Positions 1-7,469 are shown, numbered from the stretch's first letter. The stretch: DNA of 14,683 nt from Candidatus Aenigmatarchaeota archaeon (GCA_023128965.1 JAGMCY010000114.1:1-14683); one strand, 5' to 3'. The notes: a model not told the origin generated them from the sequence alone. Program-made: numbers and translations.

Positions 1-289
1 CAGCATCTGCTGTAGCATAAAATTGACCTTTAGCATTTTTAATTGCAATATTTCTTGCTTTAGCAATAGTAATTCTCCTATTAAGAAAGATAGGTTTTAC
101 TCGTCTGTCAATTCTTGCAAATCTTTTTATAATTTCAGCAGTATTATCAGAAGAGTTAGCATCTACGATAATTAACTCTATATTTGAGTATGTTTGATTA
201 AGTATACCTTTAATGGCTTGAGCTATATATCTACCCGCATTGTAAGATGACATAATGACGCTAACTAAAGGTTTTTCTTGAGACACCAT
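1..289 (-). CDS. Family 2 glycosyltransferase, N-terminal fragment
   Basis: The minus strand encodes 96 residues from an ATG at 289 and continues past the window edge. It begins with the GT-A nucleotide-binding strand (VSVIMSSYNAG, residues 9-19), followed by VDANSSDNT (42-50), the GT2 counterpart of VDDGSTDNT, and reaches an ATADA stretch at the edge that would lead into the DxD metal-binding motif. Family knowledge: GT2 enzymes move a sugar from a nucleotide sugar to a glycan, lipid or protein acceptor. The start is supported by a strong Shine-Dalgarno GGAGGT (297-302) 7 nt upstream and an AT-rich TATA-like stretch near 326-335. The gene is clearly more AT-rich than most of the window, which hints at an accessory or transferred surface-glycan locus. 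The acceptor cannot be predicted. Confidence 0.85.
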   Translation of the reverse strand, partial: MVSQEKPLVSVIMSSYNAGRYIAQAIKGILNQTYSNIELIIVDANSSDNTAEIIKRFARIDRRVKPIFLNRRITIAKARNIAIKNAKGQFYATADA

Positions 290-325
290 AGATTATACCT
301 CCACGAAAACCAGGTGGCATTCCCC

Positions 326-335
326 TCTTAAATAA
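326..335 (-). promoter_or_regulatory. Probable TATA box for the glycosyltransferase
   Basis: Read on the minus strand this is TTATTTAAGA. A start of transcription about 26 nt downstream would fall near 304, just before the GGAGGT ribosome-binding site at 297-302. A second TATA-like string (GTATATAAG, about 352-360) lies further upstream. Confidence 0.4.
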
Positions 336-393
336 TTTATCAAACTACCCTTATATACCATTTTTCCAAACTTGACAAATTTATACAAAAGAA

Positions 394-404
394 AATATAA
401 TAAA
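394..404 (+). promoter_or_regulatory. Candidate TATA region of the GH15-like gene
   Basis: AAATATAATAA is centred about 30 nt before ATG 429, inside a long A/T run (376-412). It predicts transcription starting at or just before the ATG. A second candidate, TTTATAC at 380-386, would give a leader of about 20 nt. No Shine-Dalgarno sequence precedes the ATG, which favours the closer box. Confidence 0.4.
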
Positions 405-428
405 ATTATAAAATGCGGGGTTGTTAAA

Positions 429-1616
429 ATGGGAGTGAATTTCAAAGAAGCGGAAAGGCTTTACAAAAATTCGATCAAGATATTGAAGAGAGTTCAGCTC
501 AAGAACGGAGGTTGCTTGGCGACGCCGAGAGGTGAAAGGTATCCTTATATCTACCCAAGAGATCATTCGTTCTGCGTCCTCGCTTTCTTATCTGCCGGGT
601 TGGCCAAGAACGCTAAGAGGGGTTTGAAGTTCGTTTTTAGAGAGCAGCTGAGGAGCGGGGCGTTCCCTCAGAGATACGACACGGAAGGGAGGGACGCCTC
701 CTACAAACCAATACAGATCGACGGGACAGGCCTTATACTTCACTCCTTCGCTGAATACGCGAATCAGACGCAGGATTTCGATTTTGTGAGAAAAAACTGG
801 AAGAGGATTAAGAAGGCGGTAAACTACATAATAGAGAGCATTTACAGGGAGAAGGGTTTGGTCTTCACCCCGAATTCCATCCACGAGTTTCCGCCCACAG
901 AGGAAGGCTTGGAGATATGGGCAAACTGCGCTTGCTGTGCGGCGCTAAGTGATCTGACAGAACTGGCTGAAAAGATCGAACTCCCTCATGGAAAATGGAT
1001 GGAATATTCAAAAAAAATAAGGGCGAATGTGTTGAAATACATGTGGAATTCCAGGATAAAATCCTTCATTAAAAACATAAGGGTGAGGGAATCGAGTTCT
1101 GTCAAGGTCGAGTCGGATGTTTCACAATACGCAGTCGCGTATTTCGGACTTCTTCCGGACAACGATAAGAGGGTAAAGTCAACGGTAAAGCGAATCGAGA
1201 AAGAACTCTGGAACAAGGAATTGGGAGGGATCTGCAGATACCCCAAGAGGGAGGGAAGGCATAACGGAGGTTACGGACCGTGGTCCCATTTCACGCTCAT
1301 GATATGCAGACATTACATAAACCTAAAGAACAGGAAAAAGGCGGATAAATACATGAACTGGGTTTTGGATATAGCGTACAAATACGAACTTCCAGAACAC
1401 GTTTCAACGGTAAAGGAATTCGAGGAATACATTACGGATTTCAAGGAATCGGGAATCCTAAGGAAAGACAGGATGATAATGATAAGGAACGCCCGCAAAC
1501 ACCTTATGTTCAAGAAGGGCATAGCTTACATAACACTGCCCCTGGGCTGGCCGCACGCCGAATTCATCAGGACGTGGAACCTTTACAAAAAGGTCTTTCC
1601 GGCCAGAGGCAGGTAA
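429..1616 (+). CDS. Six-hairpin glycosidase, GH15 (glucoamylase)-like
   Basis: The protein has 395 residues from the ATG at 429. An upstream in-frame TTG at 372 would add 19 residues, but that DNA is AT-rich promoter-like sequence, so ATG 429 is preferred. Seen: YPRDHSFCVLAFLSAGL (42-58), DGTGLILHSFAEYA (98-111), an IHEFPPTEEGLEIWANC block (151-167) and a C-terminal PLGWPHAEFIRTW (371-383). These resemble the alternating helix pairs and substrate-pocket motifs of GH15 proteins; the last resembles their PL-P/T-W-S/T-HAEF motif. Family knowledge: GH15 enzymes release glucose from alpha-glucans or trehalose. Acidic residues E153 and E158/E159 are candidate general acids, and E378 sits in the C-terminal motif. 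There is no signal peptide, so the enzyme is probably cytosolic and could act on storage glucan. The fold call is fairly firm; the substrate is unknown. Confidence 0.75.
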   Translation: MGVNFKEAERLYKNSIKILKRVQLKNGGCLATPRGERYPYIYPRDHSFCVLAFLSAGLAKNAKRGLKFVFREQLRSGAFPQRYDTEGRDASYKPIQIDGTGLILHSFAEYANQTQDFDFVRKNWKRIKKAVNYIIESIYREKGLVFTPNSIHEFPPTEEGLEIWANCACCAALSDLTELAEKIELPHGKWMEYSKKIRANVLKYMWNSRIKSFIKNIRVRESSSVKVESDVSQYAVAYFGLLPDNDKRVKSTVKRIEKELWNKELGGICRYPKREGRHNGGYGPWSHFTLMICRHYINLKNRKKADKYMNWVLDIAYKYELPEHVSTVKEFEEYITDFKESGILRKDRMIMIRNARKHLMFKKGIAYITLPLGWPHAEFIRTWNLYKKVFPARGR

Positions 1617-1626
1617 AATAACCTAA

Positions 1627-1635
1627 TTTTTAAAT
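1627..1635 (+). promoter_or_regulatory. TATA box, leaderless promoter
   Basis: TTTTTAAAT is centred about 27 nt upstream of the ATG at 1658, the spacing expected if transcription starts at the start codon. There is no Shine-Dalgarno sequence between the box and the ATG. Confidence 0.55.
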
Positions 1636-1657
1636 CCGATATAACAAATTCTTAACC

Positions 1658-2356
1658 ATGAAAGCCGTGATACTGGGTGGAGGGAAGGGAACGAGGTTGC
1701 GACCGCTGACTTATAAAACCCCCAAACCCTTGCTCCTGGTAAAAGGAAAACCCATCCTTGAACACGTGATAAATTATCTGAAAGGTTATGGGATCACGGA
1801 TTTGATAGTCACCACAGAGTACATGGGGGATAAAATACGCAAGTATTTCGGAGACGGAAGGAAATTCGGTGTCAACATCGAATACTCAGAGGAAAAGAAA
1901 CCCTTGGGGACGGCGGGCTGTTTAACCCTGATAAAAGACAAGCTGAAGGAAACGTTCATTCTGATAGGAGGTGACAACCTCACTAAACTCAATCTGAAAA
2001 AATTCATAGAGTTCCACAAGAAGAAAGGAGGGATCCTAACCGCTGCCCTGTTCGAATTCGAGGAGAAATCAAAGTGGGGGATTTACAACCTGAACAAGGA
2101 CGAATCCATCCGGAATTTCTTGGAAAAGCCGGTTTTCAAGCACACTGCGGGCACGATGATCTTCTGCCTGGAGCCCGAGATTTTCGAACACATCCCTGAA
2201 AAACCGAAAGGAGTCATGAATCTCACAGACCACACCATACCCGAATTGCTCAAGAAAGGGGTTAAAATATTCGGTTTCGAGTTCAAGGATTTCTGGGAGG
2301 ATATAGGAAGCCTTGACGATTACAAGAGGGTCAACAGCATGAAGGACATTTTTTAA
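1658..2356 (+). CDS. Sugar-1-phosphate nucleotidyltransferase
   Basis: The 232-residue protein is a single nucleotidyltransferase domain. Seen in order: the nucleotide-binding signature GGGKGTRLRPLT (7-18), PKPLLLVKGKPILEH (22-36) with the conserved lysine, KPLGTAG (81-87), GGDN (104-107) with the metal-binding aspartate, EKP (156-158) and FWEDIGSLDDY (212-222), equivalent to the W-DIGTPEDY motif. Family knowledge: such enzymes make UDP-, dTDP-, GDP- or CDP-sugars from a sugar 1-phosphate and an NTP. The length fits the short form without a C-terminal beta-helix or acyltransferase domain, so it is probably a simple pyrophosphorylase. Which sugar and nucleotide are used cannot be read off. Its place between a glycosidase and, further left, a glycosyltransferase suggests a role in glycan or storage-sugar metabolism. 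Confidence 0.92.
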   Translation: MKAVILGGGKGTRLRPLTYKTPKPLLLVKGKPILEHVINYLKGYGITDLIVTTEYMGDKIRKYFGDGRKFGVNIEYSEEKKPLGTAGCLTLIKDKLKETFILIGGDNLTKLNLKKFIEFHKKKGGILTAALFEFEEKSKWGIYNLNKDESIRNFLEKPVFKHTAGTMIFCLEPEIFEHIPEKPKGVMNLTDHTIPELLKKGVKIFGFEFKDFWEDIGSLDDYKRVNSMKDIF

Positions 2357-2377
2357 TTTTTAAACTAAAATCTGAGT

Positions 2378-3667
2378 ATGCATCCCAAAAGAGAAGATCT
2401 CTTCCTTGCGACCGTCGGCTCTGAAATGGGCTTCGAGTTAGGCGATTTCGCCAAGAAGGGAAAGGGAAGAAAGGCGTTTAGGATATGGCACCTAACAGGG
2501 GAAGGTGGCAGTGTTGAGTGCAGGCCATTGATAATTGGGAATACGATTTATTTCACTTCTATGGATTACAATCTATACGCCTATGATATTCCATCCCGAA
2601 AACTCCTCTGGTCATTTAGGGCAGGCGGCCCGTTTATTGGGGTTAATCCTGTTATTTGGAAGGAATTCATATACGTAATTTCTTATGACCACAATCTCTA
2701 TTGTGTGGATGTTAGAACAGGGAAGGAGGTATGGAGATTCAGAACTGGGGATAGGATGTATTCCTCGATAACAATTGAAAACGGCGTTGTTTATTTCGCC
2801 TCGAAAGATTTTTACGTATATGCAGTTGACACAGAAACAGGAAAAGAGATCTGGAGGTTTCGTACAGGAGGATGGTCAGGGACAACCCCTACCTTTTACA
2901 ATGGAAGGATTTATGCAAGTTCCTCGGATGGGAATCTTTACTGCCTTGATGCAAAGACAGGAAAAGAGATATGGCGTTTCCAAACCGAGGGGAATATCTA
3001 TAATGAGGAGCTTTTCTGCATAAAGGACGACATAATATACTTTGGGTCTGACGACCAGAACCTTTATGCTGTGAGTACGGAGGATGGTAAAGAAATATGG
3101 CGCTTCAAGACCGGTGGGGTGATAAATTGCGTACCAGCAATATATAACGGTGTTATATATTTTGGAGTCCAAGACAACAATCTTTACGCCCTAACTATGG
3201 AAGGAAAAGAGCTCTGGCGCTTCAAAACAGGAGACAAATTAGGAGGATTTTATCCTGCGATGAAAGATAACATACTCTATTTCGGTTCCTCTGATCATAA
3301 TTTTTATGCAGTGACGACAGAAGGGAAACTTTTTTGGAAATTCAGAACAGAAGGGGAGATATGGAACACTTGCACGATCAAGGGTAACATAATCTATTTC
3401 GGCTCTTATGACTGCCATGTTTATGCGTTAGACCCGAAGACAGGAAAAGAACTGTTCAGATTCAAAACTTCAAGCTCAGTTAAGAGTACATATGATCTCG
3501 AAGAGGAAACGGTTTTCGAGTTCAAACCTCCGAAGGTCGAGGAAACGAAAGAGGAGGAAAAGGACAGGTACGAGGTTAGAGCAGAGGTCGTGCATGGTGA
3601 CACATATAAAGCTAAGAGCGAATATCACATGGATGTTCAATACCAAACCAAAGGCGAATACAAATGA
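2378..3667 (+). CDS. PQQ-like beta-propeller repeat protein, eight repeats
   Basis: The 429-residue protein consists mostly of eight repeats of about 40 residues (about 47-366). Each has the pattern IYFGS-D-NLYA(V/L)(D/T)-TGKE-WRFKTG, typical of PQQ/quinoprotein-type propeller blades; the aspartate or equivalent position recurs at residues 70, 111, 151, 191, 232, 272, 312 and 352. An extra outer-strand-like segment, AFRIWHLTGEG (33-43), precedes the first repeat and could close the ring. There is no signal peptide, lipobox or membrane helix, so it appears cytosolic, unlike the exported BamB and alcohol dehydrogenase relatives. The last 60 residues are a charged, E/K-rich tail. No enzyme domain is present; a scaffold or binding role is likely, but the function is unknown. 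Its stop touches the stop of the convergent GTPase gene. Confidence 0.85.
   Translation: MHPKREDLFLATVGSEMGFELGDFAKKGKGRKAFRIWHLTGEGGSVECRPLIIGNTIYFTSMDYNLYAYDIPSRKLLWSFRAGGPFIGVNPVIWKEFIYVISYDHNLYCVDVRTGKEVWRFRTGDRMYSSITIENGVVYFASKDFYVYAVDTETGKEIWRFRTGGWSGTTPTFYNGRIYASSSDGNLYCLDAKTGKEIWRFQTEGNIYNEELFCIKDDIIYFGSDDQNLYAVSTEDGKEIWRFKTGGVINCVPAIYNGVIYFGVQDNNLYALTMEGKELWRFKTGDKLGGFYPAMKDNILYFGSSDHNFYAVTTEGKLFWKFRTEGEIWNTCTIKGNIIYFGSYDCHVYALDPKTGKELFRFKTSSSVKSTYDLEEETVFEFKPPKVEETKEEEKDRYEVRAEVVHGDTYKAKSEYHMDVQYQTKGEYK
2516..3475 (+). repeat. Eight diverged tandem units of about 120 bp
   Basis: This is the DNA counterpart of the propeller blades. Near-identical strings such as ACAGGAAAAGAGAT(C/A)TGG recur at about one unit length (for example near 2838 and 2958). 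Spacing between equivalent codons is 40-41 codons. The units are coding and diverged, so this is gene-internal duplication rather than a CRISPR or satellite array. Confidence 0.8.
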
Positions 3668-4870
3668 TTACTTCCCGAACACTATCTCTATTATCTCCCC
3701 GTCCTTCACTTCATATTCCGACCCTAGCTTTCTTTTGGTTTCGGAGTCGATCCCGCCTATGAACTTGTCCGCCATCTCTGTGTGGACCTTCCCTGCGAAT
3801 TCCTTGAGGTTCGTTCCTTTAGGGACGAGTATCGCATCGGGGAGGACGTTCCCCTTCTTATCCGTAAGCCTGTTCACGTTAGCCACGGGGTAGACCACGA
3901 TACAATCCAGAAGATCGAAAACCGCTTTATTCAGGCATTCCTGAATTCCCGTGGAGCCGAATTTTCCGAGAACGCTGTTCTTTATAAAATCCAAAGCGTG
4001 CTTCTGCTTCTCGTTCAACCCGTCTTCTTTGAGTATTTCAAACCCCTTGTTCCCGGGCATGTATTTCACGAGATCATGTTTGTCAGCCTCTTTAAGGGCG
4101 AGTTCGCTCTCGGCTGAACACGGGATTATCTTGTAATTTGGGAATTCCTTCCGAAGGCGTTCGAGGTTCTCATCCGAGCCGGGGACATCGATTTTGTTCG
4201 CTGCTATGATCATTTTTTTTGAGAGCTTCCGCAATTCAAAGGCGAATTTCTTCAAATCATCATCAGACCATTGGGCAGGGGTGTCTTTCGGAAGACCGGT
4301 GGTCTCAATCGCCTTCTTGATCTGCGGTTCCGTTACCTTCAGGCCGGAAAATTGTTTAACGAGCGATTCGATCAGGTCGCGCTTCTGCATTTCAACCTCT
4401 TTCGAAAACTTCTCCCAGTTCTTCTTCAGCATCCCGAAAAACCAATAGCCAATCTCCTCCTCGAGGAAACGAACGTCTTTTGCCGGGTCGTACGATCCTT
4501 TCCCAACGGGTTCGCCGTTCTCGTTCGTTGAACCCGAGATATCTATCACGTGGATGAACGCATCCGCCTGTCTGAGGTCGTCCAGGAATTTGTTCCCCAA
4601 TCCTTTCCCCAAATGCGCCCCGGGAACGAGACCCGCGACATCCAGGAGCTCGACCGGGATGAAGCGAATCCCTTCCTTGCAATAGCCGAGGTTTGGTTTG
4701 CATTTCGATTTCGCCTTTTCCTCGGGGCACTTTGCCTTCACGAACCCCACTGCGTGGTTTGCCTTTATCGTGGTGAATACCCTGTTGGATATTTCGACGT
4801 CCATGAGCGTTAACGCTTTGAATATCGTACTCTTGCCGGTATTAGTCTTGCCCACGATTCCTATCAACAT
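3668..4870 (-). CDS. YchF/OBG-family GTP-binding protein (archaeal type)
   Basis: This 400-residue translation-associated NTPase carries G1 GKTNTGKS (7-14), a TT pair at 33-34 in the G2 region, G3 DVAGLVPGAHLGKGLGNKF (77-95, the OBG/YchF hallmark), G4 NKID (225-228) and G5 SAE (252-254). The C-terminal part (about 345-400) is a TGS domain, as in archaeal OBG-like GTPases. Family knowledge: members bind ribosomes and hydrolyse ATP or GTP; their exact role is unsettled. Cysteines at 48, 57 and 64 lie in an insert after the G2 region. The ATG at 4870 is preceded by an AT-rich stretch with TTTTAAAC (near 4898-4905), a plausible promoter in the 40-nt gap after the permease gene. The stop codon (3668-3670) directly abuts the stop of the propeller gene. 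Confidence 0.93.
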   Translation of the reverse strand: MLIGIVGKTNTGKSTIFKALTLMDVEISNRVFTTIKANHAVGFVKAKCPEEKAKSKCKPNLGYCKEGIRFIPVELLDVAGLVPGAHLGKGLGNKFLDDLRQADAFIHVIDISGSTNENGEPVGKGSYDPAKDVRFLEEEIGYWFFGMLKKNWEKFSKEVEMQKRDLIESLVKQFSGLKVTEPQIKKAIETTGLPKDTPAQWSDDDLKKFAFELRKLSKKMIIAANKIDVPGSDENLERLRKEFPNYKIIPCSAESELALKEADKHDLVKYMPGNKGFEILKEDGLNEKQKHALDFIKNSVLGKFGSTGIQECLNKAVFDLLDCIVVYPVANVNRLTDKKGNVLPDAILVPKGTNLKEFAGKVHTEMADKFIGGIDSETKRKLGSEYEVKDGEIIEIVFGK

Positions 4871-4910
4871 AATCCCGCCCTTAAATAATCGTATTGAAGT
4901 TTAAAATTCT

Positions 4911-5660
4911 TTACATCCAGACAAGCATGTTCAACGCGAGAATGAATGCGATCACAATGAAGAAAACCCTCACCCATTTGTCGCCCTTCTTCATCGCGTA
5001 TTTCGCTCCGGCCCACCCACCTAGCGCGCCCGTTATAAGGAGAGGAACCGCTATCTCATAAATAATAACCCCTGAAAGGATGAAGAAGGCGGCCGAGAAG
5101 ATTATCCCGGTCATGGTCACTATCTTTCGGGTACCCATGCTCTGGAGGAATGTCTGTCCGAAAAGGAATATCAACACATACGATAACATTATCCCTCCCC
5201 CGCCGCCTACCAGAGTCCCTACTATTATGATAAAAAAGGTCAGAACAAAACCCAAGATTTTTTTTGCGGACGTTGCCTGCTGACGAGCCACAATCCCTAT
5301 TTTTTTGTTCAAGATCATCACGGCCAACACGGTCATTATCAAGACAGCTATCATTGTTTTGAGGATAACCTCATTTATGCTGAGAACCATGTACGCCCCC
5401 AACAGAGAAGCAATGACAGCAACACTCGCCAGAGGCAAGCCTATTCTCCAGTTAACCTTTCCTCCCCTGTTGAACTCGAAAAGTGAAGTCCCTCCTGTCC
5501 CGATGTTGTAGAATCTCGTAATGGCAACGGAATTGGGGACCGGAACACCCAAGGATATGAGCAGCGGAACCATCACCAGACCCCCGCCGCCCACGATCAC
5601 GGAGTAAAAAGAAAGAAAGAAATTCAGGATAGCCAGAAAGAGTATAACGAGGGGGTCCAT
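4911..5660 (-). CDS. TauE/SafE-family membrane permease
   Basis: The 249-residue protein is hydrophobic almost throughout, with about seven or eight membrane segments (roughly 3-35, 74-93, 97-117, 135-167, 181-200, 203-219 and 230-248). It has the duplicated glycine signatures of the family, VGGGGLVMVPLL in the first half (23-34) and VGGGGGIMLSYVL in the second (151-163), showing the usual two-fold internal repeat. Family knowledge: TauE/SafE proteins move organic sulfur anions such as sulfite, sulfoacetate or related small acids; the substrate here is unknown. The ATG at 5658-5660 follows immediately after the metG stop TAG (5661-5663) with no spacing and no strong Shine-Dalgarno sequence, so it is probably translated by coupling within a metG operon. 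A link to sulfur or methionine supply is conceivable but is inference only. Confidence 0.9.
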   Translation of the reverse strand: MDPLVILFLAILNFFLSFYSVIVGGGGLVMVPLLISLGVPVPNSVAITRFYNIGTGGTSLFEFNRGGKVNWRIGLPLASVAVIASLLGAYMVLSINEVILKTMIAVLIMTVLAVMILNKKIGIVARQQATSAKKILGFVLTFFIIIVGTLVGGGGGIMLSYVLIFLFGQTFLQSMGTRKIVTMTGIIFSAAFFILSGVIIYEIAVPLLITGALGGWAGAKYAMKKGDKWVRVFFIVIAFILALNMLVWM

Positions 5661-7163
5661 CTAACTCACTTTCCCTTCTATCTTCCTGAAAAGAATCTTC
5701 GCTTTTCCTGTCCTGTGGTTTTCAAGCGGCTTCTTTAAGTCCCTCCATTTGAGGTCTTTAAGGTTAAGCTGTTTCTCAACCTTCCCGGCGAATTCGGGAA
5801 TAATCGGTTTCAGGAGGATTGCGAGGTCCTTCACTATGTTTGCTGAGAATGCAAGAACTTCTTTACATTTCCCCGGGTCATTCTTGATCAAAACCCAAGG
5901 CTCGTTCCCCTGGAAGTATCGGTTTCCGATATCCCCTATCTCGAGTATCTGTTTGATAGCGTCACGGAAGTTGTAATCGAGATAGCATTTATGAATGTTT
6001 TCGATCTTCTTTTCGATTTCTTTCAAGAGCTTCTTCTCCCATTCGCCCCTCGCTATTTTCCCTATTCGCGATTCCGAATACCTGTTTATGAAGCTCAGCG
6101 TCCGGTAACAGAAGTTCGAGATGTTCGCCACAAGCTCGTTGTTCACCCTGTCTGCCAGATTCTTCGATGAGAAGTCCCCGTCTTCCCCCATGGGGATTTC
6201 CTTGGCGAAGAAATACCTAAGATGATCTGCTTCATACCTTTTAACGATCTCAGCAGGGTCTATCTGAGCCCCGAGGGATTTGCTTATCTTCTGACCGTTC
6301 ACAGTAAGGTAGCCATGAACAAGTATTGTCCTTGGAGGCTTTATCCCAGCTGAGATAAGCATTGCAGGCCAGATCACTGAATGGAACCAGTTTATCCCCT
6401 TCCCAATAACATGCGCATCCGCCGGCCAGAATTCCTTGAACTTCTTGCCATCAGGATAATCCAAGGCAGACACGTAGTTTATTAACGCATCAAACCAGAC
6501 ATAGATTTTGTGTTTCTTGTCAACAGGGATATCTATTCCCCAGTTGAGGCCCTTCCTGCTAACACACAAGTCTTTTAACTCATCGGATTTTATCCTTGAC
6601 AGCATTTCGTTTCTCTTCTCCTTCGGAATTACGAAGGTCGGAGATTCCAGAAGCTTGATTATCTGATCCTTGTATTTACTAAGCTTGAAAAAGTAAGCCT
6701 CCTCTTTGAGAGGCTTGGGAGGTTTTTGGTGTTCAGGACATTTCCCATCAACCAAATCCTTTTCGGTTAGATAGCTTTCACAACCCTCGCAGTACAGACC
6801 TTGATAAAATCCCTTGTATATGTCCCCCTTATCCAAAACCTTCTTGAATATATTCTGAGAAATCTTTATGTGACTTTCCTCTGTGGTTCTTATGAAATGG
6901 TCATTCGATATATTAAGAATCCCAGTAAGTTCCTTGAAATACTTCACGTTTCTGTCCACAAATTTTTTAGTTGGAATACCTGCCTCCTTCGCTGCCTGAG
7001 AATTCTTTTGGGCGTTCTCATCAGTTCCTGTTAAGAAAAAAACCTTCTTACCCCTCAACCTCTGAAACCTAGCTATAATATCGGCTATCACTTTCTCATA
7101 AGCATGCCCTATATGTGGCTTTGCATTCACATAGTCTATCGCTGTCGTAACGTAGAACCTCAT
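5661..7163 (-). CDS. metG: Methionyl-tRNA synthetase, bacterial-like type
   Basis: This enzyme charges tRNA-Met with methionine. The chosen start gives 500 residues opening MRFYVTTAIDYVNAKPHIGH, the normal N-terminus of the family. It is preceded by GGTGGTGG in a short leader. A start at 7175 (four residues longer) fits a leaderless transcript from the TATA box at 7197-7205 and is nearly as good; an in-frame ATG at 7262 would read through promoter DNA and overlap the small upstream gene. Seen: HIGH at 17-20, TGTDE (45-49), a single zinc knuckle C125-x2-C128...C142-x2-H145, YVWFDALINY (221-230) and KISKS (292-296), then a helical anticodon-binding domain. There is no C-terminal EMAP/Arc1p-like tRNA-binding domain. 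The one-knuckle organisation and the YCEGCESYLTEKDL region look bacterial (Aquifex/Thermotoga-like) rather than typical archaeal. Confidence 0.95.
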   Translation of the reverse strand: MRFYVTTAIDYVNAKPHIGHAYEKVIADIIARFQRLRGKKVFFLTGTDENAQKNSQAAKEAGIPTKKFVDRNVKYFKELTGILNISNDHFIRTTEESHIKISQNIFKKVLDKGDIYKGFYQGLYCEGCESYLTEKDLVDGKCPEHQKPPKPLKEEAYFFKLSKYKDQIIKLLESPTFVIPKEKRNEMLSRIKSDELKDLCVSRKGLNWGIDIPVDKKHKIYVWFDALINYVSALDYPDGKKFKEFWPADAHVIGKGINWFHSVIWPAMLISAGIKPPRTILVHGYLTVNGQKISKSLGAQIDPAEIVKRYEADHLRYFFAKEIPMGEDGDFSSKNLADRVNNELVANISNFCYRTLSFINRYSESRIGKIARGEWEKKLLKEIEKKIENIHKCYLDYNFRDAIKQILEIGDIGNRYFQGNEPWVLIKNDPGKCKEVLAFSANIVKDLAILLKPIIPEFAGKVEKQLNLKDLKWRDLKKPLENHRTGKAKILFRKIEGKVS

Positions 7164-7196
7164 TTCCACCACCATAAAATTAGTTTTCCTTCCTAA

Positions 7197-7205
7197 TTTA
7201 AATAA
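7197..7205 (-). promoter_or_regulatory. TATA box of metG
   Basis: Read on the minus strand this is TTATTTAAA, centred 26 nt upstream of the ATG at 7175 and 38 nt upstream of the ATG at 7163. It predicts transcription starting at about 7175, either leaderless at the first ATG or with a 12-nt leader containing GGTGG before the second. Confidence 0.5.
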
Positions 7206-7236
7206 CTGAATATAATCGGGGTTATAATTATCAGTT

Positions 7237-7425
7237 TTATTGTCTACGAGCCATAATTTCATTGTATTTTTTCAGTAATCCGATAAAAAAAGAAGAACCG
7301 CTGGCATTGTAAAAAGCATCAAGCTCTTTATCGCTATAAGTTAAATCTGTTTCAATACTTGTTCCCGGAATAAAAAGTCCAGGGATTTCAGGATCTTTTA
7401 CATACCCATGAAGTTTTTTGCTCAT
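7237..7425 (-). CDS. Small uncharacterised protein, 62 residues
   Basis: I do not recognise this protein. It opens MSKKLHGYVKDPEIPGLFIP, has an acidic middle (ETDLTYSDKELDAFY) and ends with a basic helix-like segment (GLLKKYNEIMARRQ). There is no signal peptide, membrane helix or cysteine. Support for a real gene: AGGTG (7433-7437) lies 7 nt before the ATG, and TATA-like A/T stretches lie at 7439-7468. With metG starting at 7163 or 7175 there is no overlap between the two genes, and metG has its own TATA box in the gap. The region is more AT-rich than its neighbours. It is divergent from the recJ-like gene and shares that 71-nt intergenic region. Confidence 0.55.
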   Translation of the reverse strand: MSKKLHGYVKDPEIPGLFIPGTSIETDLTYSDKELDAFYNASGSSFFIGLLKKYNEIMARRQ

Positions 7426-7438
7426 TCTTTAACACCTG

Positions 7439-7469
7439 ATTATAATTATTAACCTAAGAAATAAATACC
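7439..7469. promoter_or_regulatory. Divergent promoter region, small gene / recJ-like gene
   Basis: This 31-nt A/T-rich stretch lies between the starts of the minus-strand 62-residue gene (7425) and the plus-strand nuclease gene (7497). AATAAATAC (about 7460-7468) is about 33 nt before ATG 7497. Its complement, TATTTATT, is about 38 nt before the other ATG and would give a leader that contains AGGTG. Which box serves which gene is uncertain. Confidence 0.35.

Noticed and set aside
372..428. Upstream TTG start for the GH15-like protein (19 extra residues).
   Set aside because: The DNA is an A/T run with TATA-like boxes, and the added residues show no conservation signal; ATG 429 is the natural start.
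2516..3475. Regular repeats as a CRISPR or satellite array.
   Set aside because: The 120-bp units are coding, diverged and keep one open frame that yields propeller blades.
3492..3893. 133-codon plus-strand frame across the convergent junction.
   Set aside because: It is antisense to the GTPase gene and out of frame with the propeller gene, with no recognisable domain or start signal.
7164..7262. Longer metG start at 7262.
   Set aside because: It would translate the TATA box region and overlap the 62-residue gene; the conserved N-terminus begins at the ATG at 7163.
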